A stretch of 64,000 bases of DNA from Sambucus nigra (GCA_949130495.1 OX422218.1:45904823-45968822); one strand, 5' to 3'. Counted from the stretch's first letter, positions 36,663 to 48,800 are shown. Notes: a model not told the origin generated them from the letters alone. Numbers and translations are program-made.

Positions 36663-37127
36663 TGTCACACCCCAAACCCAATATCCATACTAATCATTTG
36701 TTATTAAAATAATTGGATCATAATCTCGAGACCATTGAAAAATATACTTCATTTATCAATATTTTTCTGTACAATGTGCATAATGAACATAATATTATTC
36801 TTATACCATAAAATTCAATATCAGAGTCATAATTAAGCGGACATACAATACTGTGATTAACTATGATCAACTCAATCCATACTAAATCAATATATACAAT
36901 GTGTGAGTATATTAAAATCTTCAGTGCGACAATGATAAAATCCTCATTTTTAAACCCCAGCTCTCTCCAACGGTGCAACTCTCAAAGTTACCGGTCATAT
37001 GGTATCCTAGCTGGCAGCGTACGAACCTGAAATTGTTAAAATATAAACCGTAAGCATTAAGCTTAGCGAGGTACTCCTTCCCTGCAACAGAATAACAATT
37101 CTATATCGAATATGTGGATATAAAATC

Positions 37128-37420
37128 CGAACAATCCTGCCCATTGGCAATAACAAATCATGGATCATAAGATCCAAATAATCCTGCCCATTGGCAATAA
37201 CAAATCATGGATCATAAGATCCAAATAATTTTGCCCATTGGCAATAACAAATCCTGGATCATAAGATCCAAACAAATCCTGGATATTTTAATATCCAAAC
37301 AAATCCTGAATACCGAAGTATTCAAACCAATCTTAGATCATGAGACCCAAACAAATCCTGGATATTTTAATATCCAAACAAATCCTGAATACCGAAGTAC
37401 TCAAACAAATCCTGCTCTTA
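37128..37420 (-). repeat. Array of about eleven short stem-loops with constant spacers in LTR X3
   Basis: On the plus strand, self-complementary words alternate with AAACAAATCCT-type spacers: TGCCCATTGGCA (three times), GGATC-ATAA-GATCC (three times), GGATAT-TTTA-ATATCC (37281-37296 and about 37360), GAATAC-CGAA-GTATTC (37308-37323) and two variants. Every unit has a 4-base loop and a 4-6 bp stem. In the LTR sense (minus) direction the GAATAC unit becomes a C(UUCG)G loop. The unusual units (AGATC-ATGA-GACCC near 37335 and GAATAC-CGAA-GTACTC near 37388) have A-C mismatches on the plus strand but G-U pairs in minus-strand RNA. Confidence 0.85.
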
Positions 37421-37467
37421 GATCTATATTCATATTTATATATGAAACAAATCATAAGTACACTCAC

Positions 37468-38025
37468 TGTTGATACCAAATTTAATCTGCTGACTTGGAC
37501 CAACCATATAAAGACACGTGGCTATCTATATGGCAACAACAAGCACTTCCGAGATGATCATACGCTCCGAGGAACTCTTATGCTCCAAGGAACAGGAGCT
37601 CTCCGAGGAACTCTTATGCTCCGAGGAACAGGACCTCTCCGAGGAACTCATTAGCACCGAGAAGCTCAGGCGGTCCGATCTACTCAGGCGGTCCGAGCTG
37701 CATCTCGAATAAAGCATTAATAGCTGGATAACCAACAGTTCAACTGGTTCATTAAATGCTTATCATTCAGACGCACACGCAAAGAGGGCATTAAATGTAT
37801 TACCCTTTCATATGTATATCATTTAATGTATCACCCTTTCAGATGACAGCCTCAAGGCTATAAATAAGTTGTACGGTCCTCATTGTAGGGGTAGGAATCC
37901 TGAATCCAAACTTTGGGATCCAGAAAGCAATTTATTGTAATCGAGAATTCTCAAACACTCAGCAATAAAACAACAGTGGACGTAGGCCATTCGTATAAGG
38001 CTGAACCACTTTAAATCGTTTTCTC
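37468..38025 (+). repeat. 5' LTR of the Tat element (3' end deleted)
   Basis: It starts TGTTGATACCAAATT and matches the 3' LTR to about 38025 with few differences. A TATA box (TATAAATA) lies at 37859-37866. It holds an extra tandem copy of a ~35-base GAGGAACTCTTATGCTCCGA word (37564-37650) absent from the 3' LTR. The last ~50 bases of the LTR are missing and no tRNA primer-binding site follows; gag begins only about 20 bases later. Confidence 0.85.
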
Positions 38026-38046
38026 ACCAATAACAATCCAATACCA

Positions 38047-41000
38047 ATGGTTGATGTGTCAGAATCCAGCAATCGAAACGCCGGAACCCCTCAAAATCCA
38101 TCTGCACCACCAATCATTCCAGATCTTACTGGAATAATGGCAAATTTGGATCAAGGCCAGACCGCCATGCAAGAAACAATGCGATAACTCATCCAAACCC
38201 TCCATGGCGGTGCACCAGCCCATTCTGGATCACGAAACATCCAAAGAAATACCCGTGCGCCTTCTACGCGTACTAGGCGTGTTAATTCATATCGCAATGA
38301 GGAATCTGAAGATTTTTCTTATCAACCAGGATAAACTTTGTCAATGCGAGCCACAGATACTGAACAACGTGTCACCCTCTCCCCAGAAAGGGCCAGCGCA
38401 TTGCAAAGATTAAGCAGGGCCTCTCCTTTCGATCGATTAGGCCCTAGGAGGAACAAAAGTCCTCTTAATGCATCTTCGAGGAGCTTTCGACGACCATCAG
38501 ATTTAAGGGAAGGATCTGCCCAATCACGACCAGTTACTCGTCGAGATGTATCTGCTGACCGATCAGTTGCTCGCCATGATAAATCCCAGGAAGCCACTTC
38601 AACGCGATCAGTTGCTCGAACCAATAGGCCCGAGGAAGGAAATGATGCTTGGAAAGGATCTATTCAGAGTCTGGAGGATAGATTAGGGGAAATGGATAAG
38701 GCCAAGAACCCTCTACAACGAACCTTTGTTCGAGGAACACCTTTTGTCCAGGATATTATTGATTTTCCAACACCATCAAAGTTCAAATCACCTGTTGTGA
38801 CTCCCAAGTATGATGGGAAGACTGAACCTGTCCTTCATATAGAACAATATCATGCTGCTGCCGACATCTATACTGTCCCAGACGAGATGAGATGCAGGGC
38901 ATTCTCGGGAACTCTTACCGGATCTGCCCAGATATGGTACAATAATCTTCCTCGTGGTAAGATTTCAACTTTTCTTCAACTGGCCGAGTTATTCATTGGG
39001 AATTTCTGCTTTGGAGCAAAGCCAGTTAAGCGAGTAGCACATTTGTTTAGTGTTAGACAAAAAGATGGTGAGAGTATTAGAGACTATAAAACTCGTTTTA
39101 ATAACGAGAAGCTCGAAGTCATTGATTATGAGGAGAAGACAGCGATTACTGCTTTGATGAGTGGATTGCAGCCAAACAAGTTGTACTACACTTTGGCCAA
39201 AGACCCACCTCGAACCATGTCAGACCTGATGGGAAAAGCGTCCAAGATTATGAACGCCGAGGAGGCTATGTCTGCGAAGAAGAATATAGACTCCAAAGAA
39301 ACCAAGGGAGAAGGTGATAAAGCTAAGAAGAAAGAGCATAAGAACAATGGTAGTGACAAACATTCCAAAAGTAGGTCGTCATGGGAGGTCTTGAAGAAAT
39401 TTGATAATTACACTCCTTTGAAGGCAAATATCAACCACGTCCTGGAAGAAATTAAGAACAGCGAGGAGTTAAACTGGCCAAAGAAAATGAGGTCAGACCC
39501 TGACACGAGGAATATGGAGAAATATTGCGAGTTCCATAAGGATCATGGCCATATGACCAAAAATTGCATAGCTCTTCAGAACGAGATTGAAACACTCATC
39601 CGAAGAAGAAAGCTAGCAAAGTATGTTGATCGGGGAGGCGAAAGAAGAAATAATGACCAAACTAGAGAGAGGTCTAGATCTCCTCGTCGAGCAGAGGAGA
39701 AAAAGAAGAGAAACCATGAAGATGATCCAGATGATGACCCCGATCTTCCCAAGAAACCAAGACAACCAGAACGAAAGGTATTTTCAATACGCTTTGGGTC
39801 ATTTGATTGTAATGTCATTACAGGAGGAGATACAGGAGGAGGAGACTTTACTGCAGAAAGAAAAGCTTACCTCGGAGAGGCTCAAGCTTGCTCGTACATT
39901 CAGCGAATAAATTTAGCTGAGGAAGATCGCCCGAGAAAGGTGAACAAAGAAAAATTGGTCATTGGGTTTTCAAAGAATGATCTTGCAGGAGTTCTGTATC
40001 CTCATGACGACCCACTAGTGATCAAAATGAGAATGAAAGAGGTAATGATATCAAGAGTGCTGGTCGACAACGGTAGCTCGGCAGACATCATGTTCTACTC
40101 ATGTTTCGATAGTTTAAATTTGAAGCTATCTCAACTGGAGCCTTACCACAGGCCCCTCATCGGTTTTGCTGGCGAGAAAGTATTTCCACTTGGGACGATC
40201 AAGTTGGATATATTCATTGGTACGTGGCCTGTTTGTCGAACAGAAAGAATACGTTTTTTTGTGATGGATAAGAATGTCCAGTCATCGTACAATATCATCA
40301 TGAGAAGAGTAGGTTTGAAGAAGTTCGAGGCTGTACCATCTACAGTGCATCAGTGTCTAAAATTTCCAACAAACTTTGGAGTAGGAGTTGTGAAAGGTGA
40401 TCAGAAGGTAGCTCGGGAATGCTATTATTCATCCGCCGAGCAAGAAGAACTGGAAGAATCAAAGAAAAAGACTACTACCTATCAAGTGGATGAAGGTGCA
40501 GAAATTGAAACTTTGGATCCTCGAGATGAATCGCAACTCGTGAAGGGTCAAGTGGTGGAAGCTACTGAAAACATCATCCTGGACGACGAGCACCCTGAGC
40601 GAACTACTCAAATAGGTTCATCATTGGAAGCCTCATTAAAACAAGAATTGATAACTTTCCTTAGAAGCAGAAGACAAACTTTTGCGTGGAGTCATGAAGA
40701 TATGCCTGGGATAGACCCAAATTTCTTATGTCACGAGCTCAATGTGAATAAGGAGATCAAGCCTGTGAAGCAGAGAAGAAGAGTATTCAGTCCCGAGAAG
40801 AATCAAGCCATACAGGAGGAAGTCGAGAAGCTCCAGAAAGCTTGTTTCATTGAAGATGTTAAATATCCGGATTGGTTGGCCAATGTGGTAATGGTAAAAA
40901 AGAAGAACAAAAAGTGGAGGATGTGTGTAGACTTCATCGACCTCAACAAAGTATGCCCAAAAGATCACTTTCCATTGCCCCGAATTGATCAACTGGTTGA

Positions 41001-43971
41001 TGCTACCTCGAGACACGAGTTGCTGAGCTTCATGGATGCTTATTCTGGCTACAATCAAATTAGAATGAAACTTGAAGACAGGGAAAGTACTTCTTTTATT
41101 ACCCCTAGGGGAACTTATTGTTATAATGTTATGCCTTTTGGTTTAAAAAATGCAGGTGCGACATATCAGAGGCTGATGAATAAGGTCTTTGCTAAACAAA
41201 TCAGTGACAATATGGAAGTCTATGTTGACGACATGCTGACAAAAAGCAAGAAAGCTCCAGATCATCTAGTTGACTTAAGTCAAACTTTTGATCAAGTAGA
41301 TAAATATCAAATGAAGCTGAATCCGACGAAGTGCGTCTTTGGTGTACGAGAAGGCATGTTCCTCGGGTACATTGTAAATCAACAAGGCATTGAAGCAAAT
41401 CCTGAAAAGATCAAAGCTCTATTAGGGCTGCGATCTCCAACAACGAAGAAGGAAGTACAGAGTCTCACAGGACGAGTAGCAGCACTCAACAGATTTGTGT
41501 CACGAGCAACTGATAGATGTCTCCCATTCTTCAAGACACTCAGAAAAACTTTTGAGTGGAATGATGAATGTGAGAAGGCTTTTCAAGACTTGAAGAAATA
41601 CTTGGGAGCACCTCCACTGTTGTCCAGGCCGGTGATGGGAGAAAAATTGTATTTATACCTTGCTGTGTCCGAGAATGCAGTTAGCTCGGCGTTGATCAGA
41701 GTGGAGAATGGAGTACAAAAGCCAATTTATTACACAAGTAAGGCCTTCCGAGGAGCAGAGATCAGATATCCCAGGCTGGAGAAATTGGCACTAGCGCTGA
41801 TTGAGGCGAGTAGAAGAATAAGGCCATACTTCCAGGCTCATACTATAGTAGTATACACCGATGTGCCATTAAGACAAGCCCTTCATAAGCCAGAGAAATC
41901 AGGGAGATTGATGTACTGGGCAATAGAGCTCGGTGAATATGATATAATTTATGAACCCAGATCATCACTAAAAGGGCAGGTTGTAGCAGATTTCATAGCG
42001 GAGTTCACCTACCCTGATACCCCCGAGGAGCAAAAGTTACTCAATAATCAACCTGTAGATGTTACAGAATCAACAAACACTGGCTCAGACCGACTCCGAT
42101 TGGTAAAAAGGCAAGTGGATGTTACAGGATCATTAAATTCGAGCTCAGACCAACCTCGGTTGGTAAAAGGGCAAGAAAAAATGATCGATGAGGAGCGAGA
42201 AAAATCAGAGGAGGATGAAAAGAAGAAAAAAATATTTCACTGAGGAACTCTGACTGATCAAAAATTTGAAGACGAGTTGCCTATATGGAGGCTATATGTA
42301 GATGGCTCATCTTATACTGCAGGATGTGGCGCGGGGATAGTTTTGAGCACTCCAGACGAGGTCGACATGGAATACGCTTTGCGTTTCCAATTCAAAGCTT
42401 CCAACAATGAGGCTGAATATGAGGCCATGATAGCGGGACTTAATTTGGCAAAAATTATGGAGGCGCAGCAAGTTATGATCTTCAGTGACTCTCAACTGAT
42501 TGTAAACCAAATGATGGGGATATATGCAGTTAGAGGAGAATTAATGATCAGATATCATGCAAAGGCAAAGGAGCTGGTATCAGAATTTACCGCTATTCAG
42601 CTGGTCAGAATACCAAGAATGGAGAATGCAAGAGCAGACGCCCTGGCTCGACTAGCATCGGCTACTCGCACCGAGCTACGACGAACAATCCCAATTGAAG
42701 TGTTGACTGGTCGGAGTATAGATGAAGATCTGACGATGAACTTTATCACCCTTGATTATCCCATCAGGGCGTATATCGAGGAGGGAGCATTACCAATTGA
42801 CAAGCTCGCAGCCAAGAAATTGAAGTTTAAAGCTGCTCGGTATATACTAACTAATGGTGTTTTATATAGACGAGGAATTATGGCAGGTTTGTAAAGATGT
42901 GTACATCCCACCAAGGTGAAAGATTTGATTGAAGAGATATATGAAGGGTCTTGTGGAGCACATGTAGTTGGTCGGACACTTTTACAAAGGGTGATGATGC
43001 AAGGATATTACTGGCCGACGATGAGGGCAGATTGTATAGCCTATGCCAAGAAATGTGACAAGTGCCAGCGCTTTTCCTCCTTCCGAAGATCTCCATAAGC
43101 ATTGTTGTCACCCATAACTTCCCCTTGGCCATTTTCCATGTGGGGAATTGATTTGGTTGGACCATTGCCAACGACCCGAGGAAGGTTCAAATACCTCGTC
43201 GTCGCAGTGGATTATTTTACTAAGTGGGTAGAAGCTGAGCCACTCATCGATATGACATACGAGAAGGTGTACCAATTTGTTTGGAAGAACATCATTTGCC
43301 GATATGGTCTTCCTCATGCCTTCATCATAGACCATGGGACACAATTTGATAACGAAGAGTTTGTAGCCTATTGTCATCAGTCAAATATTTTGAAGGTCCA
43401 CTCAGCACGAGGCCATCCTCAAAGCAATGGTCAAACTGAAGTAACAAACAGGATGCTGCTGAACGGTTTGAAGAAAAGATTGGATGATGCGAAAGCAAAC
43501 TGGATCAACGAGCTACAATCAGTACTTTGGGCTTACCGAATTACTCCCCGAGTAGCAACTGTAGAATCACCATACATGCTGGCGTTCGGAAGTGAAGCTG
43601 TCATACCTGCCGAGTTGGGCCTCCCAACGCACAGGGTACTGAATTTCAATTCCCCTGTCAGCGACTTAATGAGAAGACTGGATTTAAACATGCTCGAGAA
43701 AGTTAGAGAAGAAGCAGCCATTAGAAATGCTGCTTACCAGCAGCGAACAACTTTGTTCTACAACAAGAGGGTGAAGAAGTGCGACCTGAAAGAAGGAGAC
43801 TATGTGTTGAAGAAAGTAATCCAAAAGTATAACAAACTGGAAGCAAACTGGCATGGACCATACCGAGTTACAGAAGTTGTTCGACCAGGAACCTATCGAA
43901 TAGCAACTTTAGAAGGCGAAGAGTTTAAGAATGCATGGAATGCAGAGCATCTGCGCAAGTATTATCAGTGA
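38047..43971 (+). pseudogene. Tat-lineage gag-pol (gag, protease, RT, RNase H, second RNase H, integrase) with five internal stops
   Basis: One continuous frame runs from an ATG at 38047 to the TGA at 43969-43971. In-frame stops lie at 38185 (TAA), 38332 (TAA), 42241 (TGA), 42892 (TAA) and 43096 (TAA); there is no frameshift. Domains in order: retrotransposon gag (about 38800-39280), a C/H knuckle-like YCEFHKDHGHMTKNC (about 39520), protease with DNGSSADI (about 40070), RT with RMCVDFIDLNK and the YVDDM active site (about 41221), an RNase H with degenerate active-site residues (about 41640-41990), a second, archaeal-type RNase H (42283-42660; VDGSS, NEAEYEA, SDSQL, ARADALA), and integrase with HHCC finger (42955-43080), GIDLVG, IIDHGTQF and GQTEVTN. 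There is no chromodomain. The second RNase H assigns it to Tat. Copying could only be in trans. Confidence 0.93.
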
Positions 43972-44115
43972 TGTATATGTAACACAATTTCCATCAGTAC
44001 GAATAAAATGAAAATATTCTACAAGTCTCTCTATTTATTGAAATTTTTTCGGGGAATACTAGTGCTATGCACTACTCGGCAAAGCTGCTCGGCAGACTAC
44101 TCAACAAAAAATTTC

Positions 44116-44283
44116 AAACTGTACCAACTTAGTTGGTCGACGAGGAGAAAATATTCCAAACTGTACCAACTTAGTTGGTCGACGAGGAGAAAATATTCCA
44201 AACTGTACCAACATAGTTGGTCGACGAGGAGAAAATAATCCAAACTGTACCAACATAGTTGGTCGACGAGGAGAAATATTCCT
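44116..44283. repeat. 42-bp tandem repeat (four units) between pol and the antisense genes
   Basis: Units start at 44116, 44158, 44200 and 44242 and contain the palindromic CCAACTTAGTTGG followed by TCGACGAGGAGAAAA. The array lies where the sense and antisense transcripts would converge. Confidence 0.9.
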
Positions 44284-44649
44284 AAAAATGCTAGGAAACG
44301 AAATATTTCAAAATTTACCAAGTATGGTTAGTTGGGAATAAACTCTCACTAACTATAATTGGCCGACGAGCACAATTTCACAACCTTGGTTGATTAGAGA
44401 AATTTTAAACATTTTTATACTCATTACTTCGTGATCAAGCAACATTACTGATACTTGTAACTTTTTATTACTAAGTTGGTCGATGAACAACACAATATTG
44501 TTATTTTTTTAACAGATATGCATAAATGTAAAGTGTTAATATTTACAAGACAATAGCAATTAAGATTTGCAAACAGAAATGAAAATTTTTCATTAAATTC
44601 GAAATAAATTACATTGATGATAAAAGGAAAGTTACATTGATACTAACTG

Positions 44650-45936
44650 TTACATTAAAAACTCATATTCTATTGGTCTTTTCCCCTCAGCTTTCGATAC
44701 AGGTTCCTCGCCAGCAGGCGGATCATTTAAAGACTGAGGAGAATTGATGAAGTTCAGATCCTTCAGCATCTTAACGTTCATCACAGAAGGTCGATCTAAA
44801 AGATGCTCGGGACGAGATACCTCAAATTGAGAATGTAAACTGTAATCACCAAGATATTTTGAAATTAAGCTCCGAGGAATGGCACGAGCTGGGATCCATT
44901 CCATATCCAAATTATACGGTGGCACAGGCAAGTCGAGCAACCCGGGATCATGGTAGTCCCACAAATAGTGTCCTTGTTCGACCTTCAGCACACCTAAGGC
45001 GTTCAGCCAGCCTTGCTTGTAGCCCTCATTATTGGCATTCTGGATACGATCGTCCAAGTGAAATAATGCTTCGTTGTATCCAGCCATCCAAAACTCCCTG
45101 GGCTGTTTGTGGAATTGATATGTTAGCCTTTCAAGCTTCTCGTGGAGACTATTGACAAAAAGCTCATTAGTTTCCAACACTGATATCTTTGCAGAGAGTT
45201 GTTTTTCCAGGTCTCGAATCTTCTTTGACATATCAGATAACGCCTGGTTCTTTGCCTTTAGTTGGAAGGCCTGGTTCTCCAAGGCAGATGCTGTCCTCTG
45301 TTCCTCGACTAGCACCCGAACTGCTCTTCCTCGTCCCCGAGGAGCTCTTGCTCGTCCCCGAGGAGATGTGGAAGTGCCCGACCTCCTCAAGGTGTCCAAC
45401 TCTTGTCTCAATTTGGCATTCTCAACCTCTAAAAATGAAAATCCCTCGTCAGTCACTGGGATTATAGCTGTTGAAGAAGAGGCTGCAGATTTCAACTGTG
45501 CTAGCTCTTTCTGTAAATTGTTATTCTCTTGCTCCAACAGCTCAGCAATTTGTCTACATGCTTCAACCTCACCCTTTAGGGTTCTCTCCCTGACATCATA
45601 CCCAGCGATGAGCTTCTCGTGGCCCTTCTCGGCAGAAAGCTGCTGATACCTCTTCTCATACCCTTCATGCAACAGGGCAGTCGATTCCTTGTACTGATTC
45701 TGAAGGTCTTCTAGGGTACATTGAAGATCCTCAATCATTTCATAGTAAGCCACATTATTGGCCACAACTCGATCAAGTAAGCACTTCAGATACTGATAAG
45801 CTTCGACTGCCTGTTCTGAAGCATCATGACCAAGGATATCGACAACTTCTGATGCACTAAGGTCTGTGTGACCAGCCTTATAATATTCATTACATTGCTG
45901 CATCAGCTTTGTATCATTGGCAGATATCATATCCAT
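44650..45936 (-). CDS. Antisense frame 2 of the Tat element: coiled-coil protein of unknown function
   Basis: An uninterrupted minus-strand frame of about 428 codons starts near 45936 (ATG GAT ATG) and stops at 44650. The central part (about residues 90-270) is rich in leucine, glutamate, glutamine and lysine with heptad-like spacing, so a long coiled coil is likely; an arginine-glycine stretch (GRARAPRGRGRA) sits near residue 190. The C-terminal part (FWMAGYNEALFHLDDRIQ, GYKQGWLNALGVLKVEQGHY) is globular-looking. Tat elements are known to carry antisense extra frames between integrase and the 3' LTR; their role is unknown. An acceptor-like TCTGCTAG just upstream suggests it may be a downstream exon of the same transcript as the next feature. 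Confidence 0.6.
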   Translation of the reverse strand: MDMISANDTKLMQQCNEYYKAGHTDLSASEVVDILGHDASEQAVEAYQYLKCLLDRVVANNVAYYEMIEDLQCTLEDLQNQYKESTALLHEGYEKRYQQLSAEKGHEKLIAGYDVRERTLKGEVEACRQIAELLEQENNNLQKELAQLKSAASSSTAIIPVTDEGFSFLEVENAKLRQELDTLRRSGTSTSPRGRARAPRGRGRAVRVLVEEQRTASALENQAFQLKAKNQALSDMSKKIRDLEKQLSAKISVLETNELFVNSLHEKLERLTYQFHKQPREFWMAGYNEALFHLDDRIQNANNEGYKQGWLNALGVLKVEQGHYLWDYHDPGLLDLPVPPYNLDMEWIPARAIPRSLISKYLGDYSLHSQFEVSRPEHLLDRPSVMNVKMLKDLNFINSPQSLNDPPAGEEPVSKAEGKRPIEYEFLM

Positions 45937-46413
45937 CCTGGCCAGAAACTAGCAGAGAAAGAAAAGACAATCATCAAAAAGAAGATCAAGACAGAGTACA
46001 AATAGAAAAGATACAATCGTATGGAGGGAAAACTCAAATTTTATTAGATCATAGTGCAGAGTTACAAAGATCTTGGTTACACTTGACAAAGAAGAAAAAT
46101 AGAAAGAGAAAACCGAACAACACTACACCTTTTCCTTATCTCCCAAAACTTTCTCGGGAGGATGGGAAGAGGAGGCAAGTTGCTCGGAGGGAACTGTGAT
46201 TTGCTCGGAGAGCACCAACTGTTACTCGGAAGAAGAAACTCCTTGCTCGATAGCATGCTGACTGGTTAGGGCATTCTGTCCCATTACGATTGAAGATTCT
46301 TCAGAGGAAGCTTCGTCCTCTTTTAATTCTTCTGGAGTAGGAGGGGGACCAGGGATGTGTCTCTGGAAGAGCTCGGATGACTCGTCGACCTTCAATTCCT
46401 GAAGGGCAGCAAC

Positions 46414-48305
46414 TCATCCATCCCTGAAATACTTTACACTGCCATAATCCACTTGAGAGACCATGGCATCACATCCCTTATCCCAACCTTTGTCCCAGCC
46501 AGAGCTGAAGGACTTCTTCACGGCAGCTTTCCTTTTGGCCTTCTCCAAGGTGAGCTTCTCGAACAGCAAAACATCAGCAGCTTTCAATTTTTGTTCAGCT
46601 TCCTCCTTCTGCCGATTTACTTCCTGGAGTTGGACCAACCTCTCCTCAGCATCCTTAAGTTTATTTTCAAACTCCTCAGCAGCCTTGAGCTTCACACCAT
46701 GCTCTTTATTAGCCTTCTCCAAGGCATTCACTTTCTTCTCCAAATCCCTAGAGGCCTCAGCAACCCGAGTTTTCTCCTGCTCGGAGGAAGTAAGTTTATT
46801 CTCCCAGACTGCCTTATCAGTAATGTACTTCTGGCGAGATTCCTCCAAGGACTTGGTAGCTTCTTCCAGAGCTCCCTCCACACTGGAAGAGGACCAAGAA
46901 GCCTTGATTGCTTCATCCTTCTTGAGGATTATGTTAAAGCAGCTCGTCAACTGTAAACAGAAAAAGAAAGCAAAGTCAAAAATAGATATGAGAAATAACA
47001 AAGGAAAATATGAAAAGTTCAAAGTAAAGGTACTTACTGAAGCAAGATGACGAGCAGCCAAATAAGTAACCAAATCCCGGGTAAGGTTATCTTCATTACC
47101 TTGCACCTCAGGAATGGTCAAGGACTTTACCGAGCTCATGTCAGAGCTCGGGGGAAAAGATGTGGGAACCTTAGTCCCAACAGCAGGGGGCTGAATGGTG
47201 GTATCAGCCAAATTGACCGAGGAGCTCTTCTTCAGCCTCCTAGGGGGAACAGGTACAACCAAGGAAGAATCCTTGGTCGGTGATATCACAATCACCTTTC
47301 CAGGAGCAGCGGAGCTACTCGGAGCCACTGCGGGCTTATCAGCAACCTTTTCGGAGATTTTAGCAGGAGCAGCTGGAGGATCTGCACCAGTCTTCTTTGT
47401 CCCCTCCTTTGGGGGATCAACCTTAATCCTTTTTACCTCCCCAGAATCGGAGGCAGTTTTCTCAAACAGAGCAGGAGTCCTTCTTTTCTTCATCTTTTCG
47501 CTCAACGGAACGTGAGATTCTGGTGAAGAACTTGCAGAAGGTGGTACTGGCTCTGTTTCACTGATCACTGGACGAGCAGTGAAAGAAGTTGTATAGCTCT
47601 TGTATTGGAGAAGATAGGAGGCTGATCGAATGTGCTCGTCAGCAACCCTTTGATGTAGACCACAGATAAGTCCCAAATGCCTTAGATTGACATCTGTTTC
47701 TCTTGGGTACTTTCTCTTGCTATCAACTGCAAATAAACATACATTGTTATCAGTAACACATTTTATCAAACACAAAACAAACATGATTTCAAGATGAAAA
47801 AAAATAAATAAAAACAACCTATCCCATTGCCATAAGGAGGGCATATGGGACCCTGGTAAACCTCATCTCCGGTTAAAGAAGGATGTTGCCAATTTTTTAC
47901 AACAACTCCATGTTCAAAATAATCACTGTTGGCATCAGGGAGATTGACTACTAAAGCCCTATTTATAAATCTAGTTTTCAAATAATAAATATTATCATTA
48001 ACTGCCCATCTATAGCAGTACATGATTTCTGGAATTCCTATACGAGTTCTATGCACTTGATTTAATTTATACACCCCATGAACTATTCTCCATGTGTTGG
48101 GGGCTATTCGTGCAGGAACAACATCAAAGTACTGACAAAATTCCAGACACAGAGGATTTGGTGGAAAAGAAAATCCACACTCAGCAAAAAAGAGACTGGG
48201 GAACCAATGTCCCTCAGCCAAATTGAAATAGTTGGAAGGCTCAGAAAGCTCTTCCAATACAACCCAAGAAGGAATGGAAAAATCAGAACGAAATTTCTCA
48301 AGAGA
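46414..48305 (-). pseudogene. Antisense gene 1 of the Tat element: putative gypsy-type transposon protein (Transposase_28-like) with two introns
   Basis: Minus-strand exons: about 48305-47819, 47726-47038 and 46950-46414, with introns 47818-47727 (92 bases, GT...CAG) and 47037-46951 (87 bases, GTAAGT...TTTACAG); both junctions keep the frame. Exon 1 has NPLCLEFCQYFDVVPARIAP and NTWRIVHGVYKL, resembling the plant 'putative gypsy type transposon' domain (PF04195). Exon 2 is proline/serine/lysine-rich with a basic KKRRTP stretch; exon 3 is a long coiled coil ending YFRDG. No ATG occurs on the minus strand between about 48490 and 48125, so the usual start has been lost or lies elsewhere; hence pseudogene with caution. 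Confidence 0.65.
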
Positions 48306-48485
48306 CTCAACAGGATAAATCGTGGTGAATAAAGAAATAAAGATGAAGGAAGAAGATCTTACAGGAAAAGAGTAGAGCTGATGATGACAGACGATGGAAG
48401 AGATGAGTACACAAGAGAGTAGAAGACGACGAAAAACTCAAAGATGAAAATCTGAAGGGATAGAAGACGATGGGAGTCTCTGTGA

Positions 48486-48498
48486 AGTTTAAATACTT
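48486..48498 (-). promoter_or_regulatory. Possible TATA box of the Tat antisense transcript
   Basis: On the minus strand AGTATTTAAACTTC is followed about 25-30 bases on by CCCATCGTC and a pyrimidine-rich, ATG-free leader. A donor-like CCT|GTAAGATC at 48363/48362 and an acceptor-like GTTGAG at 48306 could bound a leader intron. A second TATA-like TTTAAATAG lies at 48727-48735. Confidence 0.4.
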
Positions 48499-48785
48499 TG
48501 CCTCGGGAACTGGCGAAGTAATGATTACAAAAAGGACGATTACATTACCGGTGGCTAAAAAGGCATTAAATATGGGCGCGGGAATCAAAGCAAACAACAG
48601 CGGCTAAAAAGACGAAAAGTGACACGGAAACCGAAATGAGCAGAAAAGTCCAAAAAAGCATGATTCTACGAATTATGAAGGAGAAATAAATACAAGGGAG
48701 ATGATCCTAAGAATCAGGAAGAACTATTTAAAGCTACCGTATTCCGAGAAAGAATGTTCCATACTCCTCAAATTTCGAACTATGA

Positions 48786-48800
48786 AACATTGGGGGCTTC
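48786..48800 (+). other. Polypurine tract of the Tat element
   Basis: AACATTGGGGGCTTC abuts the first base of the 3' LTR; the G-run followed by CTTC is common in Tat elements. Confidence 0.7.

Noticed and set aside
37128..37420. CRISPR-like pattern of constant spacers and variable units
   Set aside because: The variable units are themselves self-complementary hairpins drawn from a few types, and the context is a plant LTR.
44859..47515. Plus-strand frames of 90-195 codons in the 3' part of the Tat element
   Set aside because: They are serine-rich shadows opposite the coiled-coil antisense frames.
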